Part shown: piece by piece, positions 1-7,250 of the stretch
Position numbering within the stretch: the stretch's first letter is position 1
How the letters are laid out: each line of letters begins with the position of its first letter
Assembly: GCA_964453035.1 (NCBI GenBank)
Contig: CAYVOX010000054.1
Span: 1-18,742 of the forward strand
From: CAYVOX01 sp964453035
Lineage (GTDB): Bacteria; Chloroflexota; Anaerolineae; Anaerolineales; Anaerolineaceae
Direction: 5' to 3'
DNA length: 18,742 nt
Made by a program: the position numbers and the translations under genes
The notes under the pieces: model-generated
Told to the model about the DNA's origin: nothing
The model's database searches: none
What the model saw: only the letters and a program-made list of their open reading frames with translations

Positions 1-45
1 AGATTCTTCGCCTTCGCTGCGCTCAGGCTCAGAATGACAACACTT
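1..45. repeat. Possible dispersed intergenic repeat fragment
   Basis: The window opens with a segment built from short near-repeats of the type TTCGCCTTCGCTGCGCTCAG followed by GCTCAGAATGAC. It holds no ORF and lies upstream of the first gene. Segments of this wording (TTCG..CTCAGAATGAC) look like dispersed intergenic repeats of environmental bacteria, but only one copy lies in this window, so repetitiveness cannot be shown here. The rest of the leader (46-149) is AT-richer and probably carries the promoter of the first gene. I cannot point to a convincing -35/-10 pair in it. Confidence 0.3.
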
Positions 46-149
46 CTTTTGTTAAGAATCGCTAAACTGTCAGGTAGCCAGTTAAATTCACTTGTTTCAA
101 AATCCGAAAATGTGCGAAAATGATTAAAACCAACCTGGGAGGGTGCAAG

Positions 150-911
150 ATGGACGCGAAATCGCTGCTGTGGCTTCGCCTGTGGCGCTGGCTGGGCGCC
201 ATTTCAATCGCCTTGCTTTTACTCATCCCCGCCGCGGAAGTCCGCGCGGATGTGGGCCCCAAGCCGGGCATGCTCTTCAAATTCGAGTACCAGGTGCAGG
301 GCATCACCCTCACCGGCGGCGACCTGCTCACCTGCCAGCAAGCCGACTGCTCCGACGGCGAGCCTCTCAAAGAGCTCGGCCCGCAGCGCTTCAGGTGCGA
401 GGCAGAAAGCTGCTACACCGTGCTGTACGGCTCCAGCCCCTATTACCGCCTGCGCCTCACCTTCAGCGATAAAGTGCGTCAGAGCGCCGTGTTCACCAAA
501 GAGCGCTACAATGCCGAATACCTGGTGACAGTGCGCGCCAACGACCTGCTGGTGAAGGAAAACACCTCCATCTTCGGGCGTGATAACTGCTTCTGCGGCG
601 GGCTGTTCCTCACCCTGCTGCTGGAAACGGTCATCGCCGGCCTGTTCACCACCACCCTCGGGCTGACGCGCGCCCTGGTGGGCTGGGTGCCCATCGCCAG
701 CCTGCTCACCCTGCCGGCAGTGTGGTATGGCTTCCCGCTCCTGCCGGTCTCGCCGCTGCTCTCAACCGGCCTGGCGGAGAGCTTCGCCGTTTTGGCGGAA
801 GCCGGGATGATTTACTTCGCCGCCCAGCGCGTGGTATCCTTCCGCACGGTGCTCATCCTCAGCGTGGTGATGAACGCAGCCAGCTTTTTCGCCGGGCTGG
901 TGCTGGGCTAA
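150..911 (+). CDS. Secreted/membrane protein of unknown function (ADVGPKP family)
   Basis: A 253-residue protein of unrecognised function. I start it at 150 rather than the in-frame ATG at 120 because a purine-rich GGGAGGG sits just upstream and the shorter form begins directly with a signal sequence (basic WLRLWRW, then the hydrophobic run AISIALLLLIP). The mature part begins near ADVGPKPGM. It continues as a beta-rich extracytoplasmic domain of about 120 residues containing paired cysteines (LLTCQQADC; FRCEAESC) and the segment YRLRLTFSDKVRQSAVF. The last ~100 residues form about four hydrophobic membrane segments. I recall proteins starting with ADVGPKP plus a Cys-rich EL-GP-F-C domain as a recurrent unnamed family in environmental bacteria, but no function is known to me. 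The four cysteines may form disulfides outside the membrane. It is followed at 53 nt by a second membrane-protein gene that has its own promoter-like element. Confidence 0.75.
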   Translation: MDAKSLLWLRLWRWLGAISIALLLLIPAAEVRADVGPKPGMLFKFEYQVQGITLTGGDLLTCQQADCSDGEPLKELGPQRFRCEAESCYTVLYGSSPYYRLRLTFSDKVRQSAVFTKERYNAEYLVTVRANDLLVKENTSIFGRDNCFCGGLFLTLLLETVIAGLFTTTLGLTRALVGWVPIASLLTLPAVWYGFPLLPVSPLLSTGLAESFAVLAEAGMIYFAAQRVVSFRTVLILSVVMNAASFFAGLVLG

Positions 912-937
912 GCCCCCTCAACCACCCGGGCCTGTGC

Positions 938-946
938 TGATATAAT
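938..946 (+). promoter_or_regulatory. Extended -10 promoter for the 964 gene
   Basis: TGATATAAT, a perfect TGnTATAAT extended -10 element, sits 17 nt before the ATG at 964. No good -35 is seen, which is acceptable for an extended -10 promoter. Transcription would start near 953, right at the GGAG ribosome binding site (953-956), giving a very short leader. Confidence 0.5.
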
Positions 947-963
947 CATCCTGGAGAAATAAA

Positions 964-1404
964 ATGACCGATTCCCCCATCCAACCCGTGCCAGAGCAAC
1001 CTGCCGCGCCGCAGCGCATTGACCCGCAGCAGGTGGATGTCATTTCCCCACCGCGCCGAGAAATTGCCGCCCCGCCGCTGCACGTCCTCAGCTCCATCAC
1101 CACCGTAGCCCTGGACTGGGTCTGGTTCATGATAGAGTTGCCTGCCTCGTTGAGCCTGGCCTTTATTCCCAGCCTGCTGCCCCTCAGCCTGTCGCTGGGG
1201 GCGCTCAACCTGGCTGCCGTCACCCTCATCCAGCACTTCCTCGAGAAGGAACCCTGGGGAACCGCGCTTGCCAAAGGCGTAGCAATGGGCATCATCTCCG
1301 GCGTGCCCTACCCCGTCTTCGGCACCGCCATCGGCGCGCCGCTGGCGCTGTGGGGCGGTTTCCGCGAGTTGCAAAAGCTGCTGCCGCCCAAAAAATCGGA
1401 GTGA
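964..1404 (+). CDS. Small membrane protein of unknown function
   Basis: A 146-residue protein with no recognised family. Residues 1-40 are a Pro/Gln-rich polar, probably cytosolic segment (QPVPEQPAAPQR). It is followed by two or three hydrophobic segments, around TTVALDWVWFMIELPASLSLAFIPSLLPL, LGALNLAAVTLI and GVAMGIISGVPYPVFGTAIGAPLALWGG, ending in the basic tail KLLPPKKSE. The start is supported by GGAG at 953-956 with a 7-nt spacer. It is co-oriented with the flanking genes and its stop is 19 nt before the next ORF, so it may share a transcript with the lipoprotein downstream. The arrangement resembles small membrane-anchored accessory proteins, but nothing in the sequence gives a function. 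Confidence 0.7.
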   Translation: MTDSPIQPVPEQPAAPQRIDPQQVDVISPPRREIAAPPLHVLSSITTVALDWVWFMIELPASLSLAFIPSLLPLSLSLGALNLAAVTLIQHFLEKEPWGTALAKGVAMGIISGVPYPVFGTAIGAPLALWGGFRELQKLLPPKKSE

Positions 1405-1438
1405 GATCAACGCGCGTACCCCAATGGAGCCCGCCGCT

Positions 1439-2419
1439 ATGCTCAAAATTCGCCTGATCCCAATTTTTTGCCTGCTGGTCACCCTGTTGAGCGGCTGTTC
1501 CTATCTTCTCGAACCCGCCTTCATCCGTACCGCAACCCCCACTCCCCCGCCGCAATCACCCCCCACCCTCACCCAGCCCCAGCTCATCCGCAGCTCCGTC
1601 TTTGTGGTGCAGGTCTCGGCTGCCTTTGGCAGATCCGCCAGCTCAGCTCCCCGGGTGGATGCCGGATCCATGATCGAGGTGCGCTTATCCTTCGAGCCCA
1701 GCGAAATCCAGGTTTTTCGCAATGCCAGCGGCGCAGATATGTACTCCTCCACCCTCGCCTGGAAAGACCATCCCGTACGCGAGATGCAATTCTGCCTTTC
1801 GCTGGATAAAATGTGCGAGCCGCCGGGCAAATGGGATCCTTTCCAGCCCTCCGTCGGCCAGTTCCTCACCGTGGATTGGGTAGGTCCGCGCACCTACACC
1901 ATCGCCGCCACCTTTAGAGATGCCAACGGCGCCGTCATCAAATCGGTGCACTCCGGTTACGGCTATACAAACGCAAAAGACGTCACCCGCTATCAGAACA
2001 CCCTCACCAGCCTGGTAAACACCGCCACCCCCATTGCCCAGCAGCCGCCTTTTGTGCGCACTGCCCTGGCTGCCACTCAAAAAGCCTTCCCCGTCACCGG
2101 CTCTGTGCTCATCGAAGGCGGGCGTAGCGCTGCCGGCGGAACGGCTGGTAGCCAGATTAGCCTCAAAGTGCAGCTTGCCGCCAGCAGCCCCGCCGGCAAA
2201 GTGACCGAAATGCGCGTCCAGACTACCGGCGGTTGCAACCAGCCCACCCTCACCGCCGCCTGGGAGCCCTTCACCCCCGAAAAGACCTTCACCACAACCC
2301 TGGCGCTCAACTGGGTGGGCTTTTACGTCGCGGCCCAATTCCGCGACGATAACAGCCATCTCTCGCCGGTCTATTGCGATGACATCTCGCTGGAGGGCAT
2401 GCCCGCGCGCACCCCGTAG
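1439..2419 (+). CDS. Lipoprotein with two tandem Ig-like domains, unknown function
   Basis: A 326-residue lipoprotein. The start at 1439 is preferred over the ATG at 1424: GGAG at 1426-1429 gives a 9-nt spacer and the shorter form begins with a textbook signal (MLKIRLIPIFCLLVTLLSGC) with the lipobox cysteine at residue 20. A Thr/Pro/Gln-rich linker follows (TATPTPPPQSPPTLTQPQ), typical of surface lipoproteins. The rest contains two copies of a domain of about 75-90 residues, near residues 76-165 and 237-306. Both show GS-I, then (R/T)EM, a cysteine, W-(D/E)-PF-P, WVG, and AA-FRD-N. The second copy ends in SPVYCDD-I, resembling Ig/fibronectin-like surface domains whose last strands read FRD..N.SPVY. 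No catalytic motif is visible. The gene converges on the phosphoesterase gene with only 4 nt between the stop codons. Confidence 0.78.
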   Translation: MLKIRLIPIFCLLVTLLSGCSYLLEPAFIRTATPTPPPQSPPTLTQPQLIRSSVFVVQVSAAFGRSASSAPRVDAGSMIEVRLSFEPSEIQVFRNASGADMYSSTLAWKDHPVREMQFCLSLDKMCEPPGKWDPFQPSVGQFLTVDWVGPRTYTIAATFRDANGAVIKSVHSGYGYTNAKDVTRYQNTLTSLVNTATPIAQQPPFVRTALAATQKAFPVTGSVLIEGGRSAAGGTAGSQISLKVQLAASSPAGKVTEMRVQTTGGCNQPTLTAAWEPFTPEKTFTTTLALNWVGFYVAAQFRDDNSHLSPVYCDDISLEGMPARTP

Positions 2420-2423
2420 TGTT

Positions 2424-3716
2424 CTAAGGCGAGCATGCCGCCCCCTGTGGAAAACAATCAAAAACATTGCCGTCAATATCCACCGCGCGGATGCTCATCG
2501 CCTTCCCGTCCCAATCCATGCGCAGATAGTGATTAATCCTGAAGGCCTTCTGGGGATCCACCAGTTCCACGGCGGGTAATTCCGGGTTGGGGTCGTAAGC
2601 CACATCCACGCAGGAGCTCATCACCTCGGCATCTTCCGGGTCATCGTAATACGTCCGGTATTTATCCGGGTAAACCAGCGAACCCCCGCCCCCTCCGATG
2701 GTCACATACTGGATTCCATCCACCACCAGGCGGTTGTAGTAATGCTCGTGCCCCTGCAGCACCACATTGACCCCGCTGGCCTTAAACAGGGGATGTAAAT
2801 GCTGCCGCAACGCAAAAGCCCCGCGCCGGTAAGCCCAGGCCGTCTGGTGCATCAACACAATCCGGTAAGCAGCCGGTTTAGCCAGGTCGGCCTGCAGCCA
2901 GGCGTATTGCGCGCTGCCCGGCTGGTATTCGGCGGTGTAAGGGTCAATTACCGCCACGTGCACCGGGCCGTAATCAAAGGAATAGTAGAAATGCTGCGGG
3001 TCAACATAAAACGGGTACGGGAAGTACTTGCGGTAAACCCGGGCATAAGGCTTGGCGCACACCTTGACGTACTCTTTAGCCTCGTATAACTGGTGGTTCC
3101 CCAGCGCGCCTACCACCGGCAGGCTGCCCAGCGCCCGCGAAACATCCTTATAGTAGGCGTTAAAATACTCGATCAGCCAATCTGTCTCTACCAGCCCGTG
3201 AGAAACAAAATCACCGCCGTGCAGCAGGACGGTCTGGCGGGTATCCGGGCTTTTTGCAATATCGCCGAGGATTCCCCCCATCAGTTTATTCTGGATAGCC
3301 GGGTTGACCTGCGTATCGCTGACCGCGTACAACGAAAAATTACCGGCGTTTTGCGGCCCCAGCACAAAATTGGCCGCGTACGCGCTGCCATCCATGCTCA
3401 CCCGGTAATACGTGCGCGTACCGGGTTTAAGCCCCTGGATGGTGTAAGCCATCAAATGCTCGCTGCTCTCGCCGCCCGCATCTTTCACCTCCGCTTTTCC
3501 GCCCTTCAAGGTCTCATCAGCGCCCCACTCAATGTGTGCCTGGCGCGGCGTGCTGCTGGCTTTCCACATCACGGTCATGCTGTCAGGCTGCGCGGTGTAA
3601 ACCAGGTAAGGCGGAATGCGAAACTCCGCCGGGGAGGCCGGGGTGGCAGCTGGCGCGCAGGCAAACAGCGTCAAAGCCAGTGATAGACCAACCAAAACCG
3701 AAAAAATGAGTCTCAT
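2424..3716 (-). CDS. Lipoprotein metallophosphoesterase, purple acid phosphatase-like
   Basis: A 430-residue secreted calcineurin-like phosphoesterase. The signal ends in a lipobox-like LTLFAC (Cys20), so it is probably tethered outside the membrane. Residues ~35-118 form the fibronectin-like N-terminal domain seen in purple acid phosphatases (PPYLVYTAQPDSMTVMWKA ... GLKPGTRTYYRV). The metal-site motifs follow in order: SDTQ (D134, with Gln in place of the usual His), GGDF (D169), GNHQ (N207, H208), LMHQ (H290) and GHEH (H323, H325). The family hydrolyses phosphomonoesters or phosphodiesters using two metal ions. It lies last in a - strand block with a UgpB-like importer, which suggests it frees or processes phosphate compounds outside the cell; the substrate is an inference. 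A stem-loop and ~90 nt separate it from the binding-protein gene. Only a weak ribosome site (GATGAG) precedes the ATG. Confidence 0.88.
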   Translation of the reverse strand: MRLIFSVLVGLSLALTLFACAPAATPASPAEFRIPPYLVYTAQPDSMTVMWKASSTPRQAHIEWGADETLKGGKAEVKDAGGESSEHLMAYTIQGLKPGTRTYYRVSMDGSAYAANFVLGPQNAGNFSLYAVSDTQVNPAIQNKLMGGILGDIAKSPDTRQTVLLHGGDFVSHGLVETDWLIEYFNAYYKDVSRALGSLPVVGALGNHQLYEAKEYVKVCAKPYARVYRKYFPYPFYVDPQHFYYSFDYGPVHVAVIDPYTAEYQPGSAQYAWLQADLAKPAAYRIVLMHQTAWAYRRGAFALRQHLHPLFKASGVNVVLQGHEHYYNRLVVDGIQYVTIGGGGGSLVYPDKYRTYYDDPEDAEVMSSCVDVAYDPNPELPAVELVDPQKAFRINHYLRMDWDGKAMSIRAVDIDGNVFDCFPQGAACSP

Positions 3717-3739
3717 GTCTCATCCAGTGTTTTTCAGGC

Positions 3740-3770
3740 AGCAAGGGCGGGTTGGAGGCCCGCCCTTGCT
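3740..3770 (-). promoter_or_regulatory. Intercistronic stem-loop between binding-protein and phosphoesterase genes
   Basis: The arms 3740-3751 (AGCAAGGGCGGG) and 3759-3770 (CCCGCCCTTGCT) form a perfect 12-bp, GC-rich stem with a 7-nt loop. It begins 37 nt after the stop of the solute-binding-protein gene. Neither strand has a run of T after the stem, so it is not a canonical intrinsic terminator. Stem-loops at this place in ABC-importer operons are known to protect the binding-protein mRNA from 3' exonucleases and to lower expression of the next gene. That role is inferred here. Confidence 0.6.
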
Positions 3771-3807
3771 TTAATCATGCTTCAGGGTCTTTCAAACAAC
3801 GCTTCAA

Positions 3808-5073
3808 TTACTTGAAAGACTCGTTGTAATTCTTAATCAGGTCGTCTTTGGCTGCTTTCAAGGCAGTGGCGGGATCCACCATGCCAACGGTCAGCTTCTC
3901 AACCAGCTGGCGGAAGATTTCCGTGCCCTGCGGGAACGCCATCACGCTGGCCTGCGGGCGAACATATTGCAGTTGGTTGACCGCCACCTTGAAGTTGGGG
4001 TTCTTGGTCATGAAGTCAACCATCTCTTTGCTCTCGGCTGCGCTCTTGCTGATGGGCATGTAGCCCGATTTCTGCACAAAGTATACGTTGCTCTCAGCAT
4101 TGGTCATGAACTTGATGAACTTCCAGGCAGCGTCCTGCTTCTCTTTGGAAGCGGTCGCCATAATGGCCATCACCGACCCGCCAATGGGCACCTGGCGGCG
4201 AACTTCGCCGGGGATGAAGCCCACGCCGACGCTAAACTTCGCGGTAGAGGCAATCGAGGTCAGGCTGCCGGTGGAGCCAAAGTGCATACCGGAGCGCTGG
4301 TTGGTGAACTCAGCCTGCGCATCTGGACCAGCTACTGCAACACCGCTCTTGATCAGATCCTGCAGGTACTTGGCGCCAGCCAGAGCGGTCGGTTGATCGA
4401 GCAGCACGTTGAACTTATCATCGGAGATGTCATTCCCGTGGGCATACAGCATCCCCTGGAAGTACCAGTGCGCGGTGGTCAGTCCCAGCTGCACGGCATA
4501 GCCCACCCGCTTGTCCTTTACCGTCAACTTGGTGCAGAACTCTTTGAATTCCGTCCAGGTTTCGGGGGCGCGGTCGGGCAGGCCGGCCTCTTTGAACATA
4601 TCCTTGTTGTAGTACAGCACAGGGGTCGAGCGCGCAAACGGCCAGGCGTATTGTTTGCCGTCAAATTTGCCGTCAGCATACAGTCCGGGATAAAAATCGT
4701 TCAGGTCAACGCCGTCTTTGCCCTTGATGTAATCATCCATGGCAACCAGTTGCCCATTCTTGGCAAAATAAGGCATCATCGGCGAATCGAGCAGGACGAC
4801 ATCCGGCGTGGATTTGGCAGCGATCGCCGCGATAAGCTTGGTTTGCAGCTCGGGGTAGGTACCCTGGTACTGCACATCCACGCTGATCCCCGTCTGCGAG
4901 GCGTTGAAGCGCGTGCCCAGATCATCCTGAGCGGTACCGGCAGCGCCGGTGATCGAGCGCCAGTACACAATCTTAACCGGGCCGGTTGGCGCGGCGGGAG
5001 CCTGGGCACAGCCCCCCAGCAGGCCAGCAAGCAGGGCAACCAGGATGACAATCGAAACGAATTTGCTTTTCAT
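3808..5073 (-). CDS. ABC transporter substrate-binding lipoprotein, UgpB-like
   Basis: A 421-residue family 1 extracellular solute-binding protein. The start at 5073 is chosen over the in-frame ATG at 5160: it is preceded by AGGAGAGG and begins directly with the signal MKSKFVSIVILVALLAGLLGGC (lipobox Cys22). Several segments recall Escherichia coli UgpB, the glycerol-3-phosphate/glycerophosphocholine binder: FARSTPVLYYNKDMF, STGSLTSI, KFSVGVGFIPG, PIGGSVMAIM and KSGYMPISKSA. Ligand contacts I remember for UgpB (Tyr in the YxGxY segment, Ser in STPVLYY, Ser in the SGSL segment, Gly-Gly, Tyr in GY-PI, a late Arg) seem to have counterparts, while the Glu contact may be Asp. That alignment is from memory. 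It is the third gene after two permeases, with no ATPase nearby; a shared MsmK/UgpC-type ATPase elsewhere is likely. A sugar rather than a phosphodiester remains possible. Confidence 0.9.
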   Translation of the reverse strand: MKSKFVSIVILVALLAGLLGGCAQAPAAPTGPVKIVYWRSITGAAGTAQDDLGTRFNASQTGISVDVQYQGTYPELQTKLIAAIAAKSTPDVVLLDSPMMPYFAKNGQLVAMDDYIKGKDGVDLNDFYPGLYADGKFDGKQYAWPFARSTPVLYYNKDMFKEAGLPDRAPETWTEFKEFCTKLTVKDKRVGYAVQLGLTTAHWYFQGMLYAHGNDISDDKFNVLLDQPTALAGAKYLQDLIKSGVAVAGPDAQAEFTNQRSGMHFGSTGSLTSIASTAKFSVGVGFIPGEVRRQVPIGGSVMAIMATASKEKQDAAWKFIKFMTNAESNVYFVQKSGYMPISKSAAESKEMVDFMTKNPNFKVAVNQLQYVRPQASVMAFPQGTEIFRQLVEKLTVGMVDPATALKAAKDDLIKNYNESFK

Positions 5074-5162
5074 TTTTTCCTCTCCTGAAGATTTGGTTTT
5101 TGGTTGAACTTTCAAATCGAACGGACGATTGGGATACCCTTCCTCCTTTCTGACATTCAAAA

Positions 5163-6044
5163 CTAACCCTTGATGCCGCCGCGGGCGATGCCCTCAATCA
5201 GTTGTTTCTGGGCGATGAAGAACACCACCAGAACCGGAGCCAGCACCATCAGCGAGGCAGCCATCAAATGCTGCCAGCCTAACAAAGTGCCTTCGGCCTG
5301 GCGCACCATTACCAGGCCAATCGGCAGCGTGCGCATGTTCTCCGTATTGGTCACAATCAATGGCCACAGGTAGGCATTCCACTTGCTGATGAACAGGAAC
5401 AGCGCAAAAGTAGCCACCACCGGGCGCACCATCGGCAGGGCAATGCTAAACAGGATCCGCAAATGCCCGGCGCCGTCGATTTTGGCGGCGTCAAAGTAAT
5501 CCTGAGAGAGCCCCAGGAAGGCTTGCCTGAGTAAAAAACACCCAAACGCGCTGGAAACATACGGAATGACAATACCCTGGTAGGTGTTAATCCAGTTGAG
5601 GTTGCGCAGGGTGATGAAGTTAGGAATCAGCGCCATTTCACCGGGGATCATCATTGTAGCCAGCACCACCATGAACAATGTGTCGCGATGCGGAAACTCA
5701 ATCCGCGCAAAAGCATACGCCGAAAGCGCGCCGATTGCCACCTCCAGGATCAGCCCGGAAAAGGTGGTGATAATGCTGTTAATATAGAATTGTCCGAACG
5801 GTGCAGCATTCCACACTTCCACATAGTTACCAAACAACCATTGCTCGGGGAACCACACCGGAGGAAACAGCCCAACCTCAAGATCGCTCTTAAACGAGGT
5901 GGTGAGCATCCAGAAAAACGGCAGCCCGATGATGACCGTAAACACCAGCAGCGTCAGGTGCGAGAACAGCTTACCCAGCCCCCGCCTGACCAGGACAGCG
6001 CCGTGAGATGGACTCGTGGTTTGGATTCGTATCGTTTCGTTCAT
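5163..6044 (-). CDS. ABC transporter permease, MalG/UgpE-type
   Basis: A 293-residue inner-membrane permease of the carbohydrate uptake transporter-1 group. About six membrane spans are visible, starting with LTLLVFTVIIGLPFFWMLTTSFK. The cytosolic coupling (EAA) loop reads DYFDAAKIDGAGHLRILFSIALP, with Asp in place of the usual Glu before AA. The context YLWPLIVTN and NTYQGIVIPY matches MalG/UgpE proteins. It forms the translocation pore with the permease encoded just upstream; only 13 nt separate the two genes, so they are cotranscribed. The ribosome site is modest (GGGTGA). The next gene's start lies 89 nt downstream of its stop. Confidence 0.92.
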   Translation of the reverse strand: MNETIRIQTTSPSHGAVLVRRGLGKLFSHLTLLVFTVIIGLPFFWMLTTSFKSDLEVGLFPPVWFPEQWLFGNYVEVWNAAPFGQFYINSIITTFSGLILEVAIGALSAYAFARIEFPHRDTLFMVVLATMMIPGEMALIPNFITLRNLNWINTYQGIVIPYVSSAFGCFLLRQAFLGLSQDYFDAAKIDGAGHLRILFSIALPMVRPVVATFALFLFISKWNAYLWPLIVTNTENMRTLPIGLVMVRQAEGTLLGWQHLMAASLMVLAPVLVVFFIAQKQLIEGIARGGIKG

Positions 6045-6057
6045 GCTTTCACCCGGT

Positions 6058-7002
6058 TTAGTAGTGCACCCAGCGCTTCGAGAGGCGCGTCTGGAAAATG
6101 GTAATGCCCAGCGTAATCAGGAACAGCACCAGCGAGAGAGCTGCCGCGTAGCCAATCTTGAAGAACTTGAAAGCGTTCTGGTAAATGTAATACACGTACA
6201 CCGCCGAGCTGTTCAACGGCCCGCCGCCGGTCATCACCGCCACCAGGTCAAAGATTTGCAGCGCGGAGATGATGGATGTGATGACCAGGAAGAATGTGAT
6301 CGGCGAAATCATCGGCAGGGTGATGTAGCGGAAGAGCGCCCAGCGCCCGGCGCCGTCCACCCGCGCCGCCTCGTAAAGCTCAACCGGCACGCCCTGCAGC
6401 CCCGCCAGGAAGATGACCATATCGTAGCCCAGCCCCTTCCAGATGGAGACGATAATCAGCGCGGGGATGGTCCAGTTCACATCCACCAGCCAGTTTGGAG
6501 AAGCAAGCCCCACCAGGTTCAACGGCAGGCGCAGCAGGCCAACATTCGGGTCAAAGATCCAGGTCCACACGATGGCAACCGCTGCGCCGGTGGTAAAGGT
6601 GGGCGAGAAAATGATGGCGCGGTAAACCGCTCGCCCCGCCAGCTTCTGATTGAGCAGCAGCGCCATTCCCAGCGCCAGCGCCAGCCGGATGAAGATGGTG
6701 CCCCCGGCCAGGTACAGGGTATTTCCCAGCACCTTCCAGAAGATAGGGTCGTTGGCCATGGTGACGTAATTCTCAAGCCCGATCCACGTGGGGTTTGGCG
6801 CCATTAAATTCCAGCGGTTGAAGCTGAGGAAGGTGTTATAGAGCAGCGGCCAGAAAGTGAAAATGGCAAACAGGATGAAGTTTGGCGCAACAAACAGCAG
6901 GAAGGTTAGTCGTTCTCGTTTAAAGTAGGTCAGCTTCTGGGGTGATTTTAAGAATTTCAGCAGGTTAGCCCCGGGTCTGGGCGGCTGGGTGGTAACGGCC
7001 AT
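6058..7002 (-). CDS. ABC transporter permease, MalF/UgpA-type
   Basis: A 314-residue permease, first gene of the importer operon. An upstream GTG at 7008 is in frame, but the ATG at 7002 is better placed: GAGGAG precedes it with a 5-nt spacer, whereas that Shine-Dalgarno overlaps the GTG. The N-terminal cytosolic segment (~40 residues) is followed by about six spans, including FLLFVAPNFILFAIFTFWPLLY, a typical UgpA/MalF first span with the following NTFLSFNRW. The coupling loop is LYEAARVDGAGRWALFRYITLP, a full EAA motif, and the GGGPLNSS segment after it is also usual in this family. It pairs with the MalG/UgpE-type permease downstream. The gene is read from the strong promoter at 7073-7102 with a leader of about 64 nt. 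Confidence 0.92.
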   Translation of the reverse strand: MAVTTQPPRPGANLLKFLKSPQKLTYFKRERLTFLLFVAPNFILFAIFTFWPLLYNTFLSFNRWNLMAPNPTWIGLENYVTMANDPIFWKVLGNTLYLAGGTIFIRLALALGMALLLNQKLAGRAVYRAIIFSPTFTTGAAVAIVWTWIFDPNVGLLRLPLNLVGLASPNWLVDVNWTIPALIIVSIWKGLGYDMVIFLAGLQGVPVELYEAARVDGAGRWALFRYITLPMISPITFFLVITSIISALQIFDLVAVMTGGGPLNSSAVYVYYIYQNAFKFFKIGYAAALSLVLFLITLGITIFQTRLSKRWVHY

Positions 7003-7072
7003 CTTCACTCCTCAAAAGGGAATCGGGCACAATCAGGCAGTATGAGGTTAATGATGTTATTTGACTTAATAA

Positions 7073-7102
7073 ATTATAGGCAGGGTTGTCTGATAAAGTC
7101 AA
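7073..7102 (-). promoter_or_regulatory. Sigma70-type promoter of the ABC importer operon
   Basis: On the - strand TTGACT (complement of 7097-7102) is followed after 18 nt by a perfect TATAAT (complement of 7073-7078). Transcription would start near 7066. The leader and the AT-rich DNA around it would be the place for a regulator to bind, but I see no clear palindrome. Confidence 0.65.
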
Positions 7103-7182
7103 GCGAAAGTTGGTAAATAATTCCAGTAATATGTCATGTTCTCGCTCGCCCTTGCAATCAACTTCCAGACTCGGAGAACCAA

Positions 7183-7211
7183 TTGACTCAGACCATAATT
7201 CGTTCTACACT
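7183..7211 (+). promoter_or_regulatory. Sigma70-type promoter of the repeat-tail lipoprotein gene
   Basis: TTGACT (7183-7188) and TACACT (7206-7211) are separated by 17 nt. The predicted start near 7218 leaves a leader of ~33 nt before the ATG at 7251. It is divergent from the importer promoter, with about 80 nt between the two -35 elements. Confidence 0.55.
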
Positions 7212-7250
7212 TATTGCATATTGTGCCTGGAGATGGGAAAGGAGAAGGGA

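Noticed and set aside
3967..5088. A 373-codon open frame on the + strand opposite the binding-protein gene
   Set aside because: It mirrors the real - strand gene, has no ribosome site or recognisable domain, and its composition (His/Gly/Arg rich) is that of an antisense shadow in GC-rich DNA.
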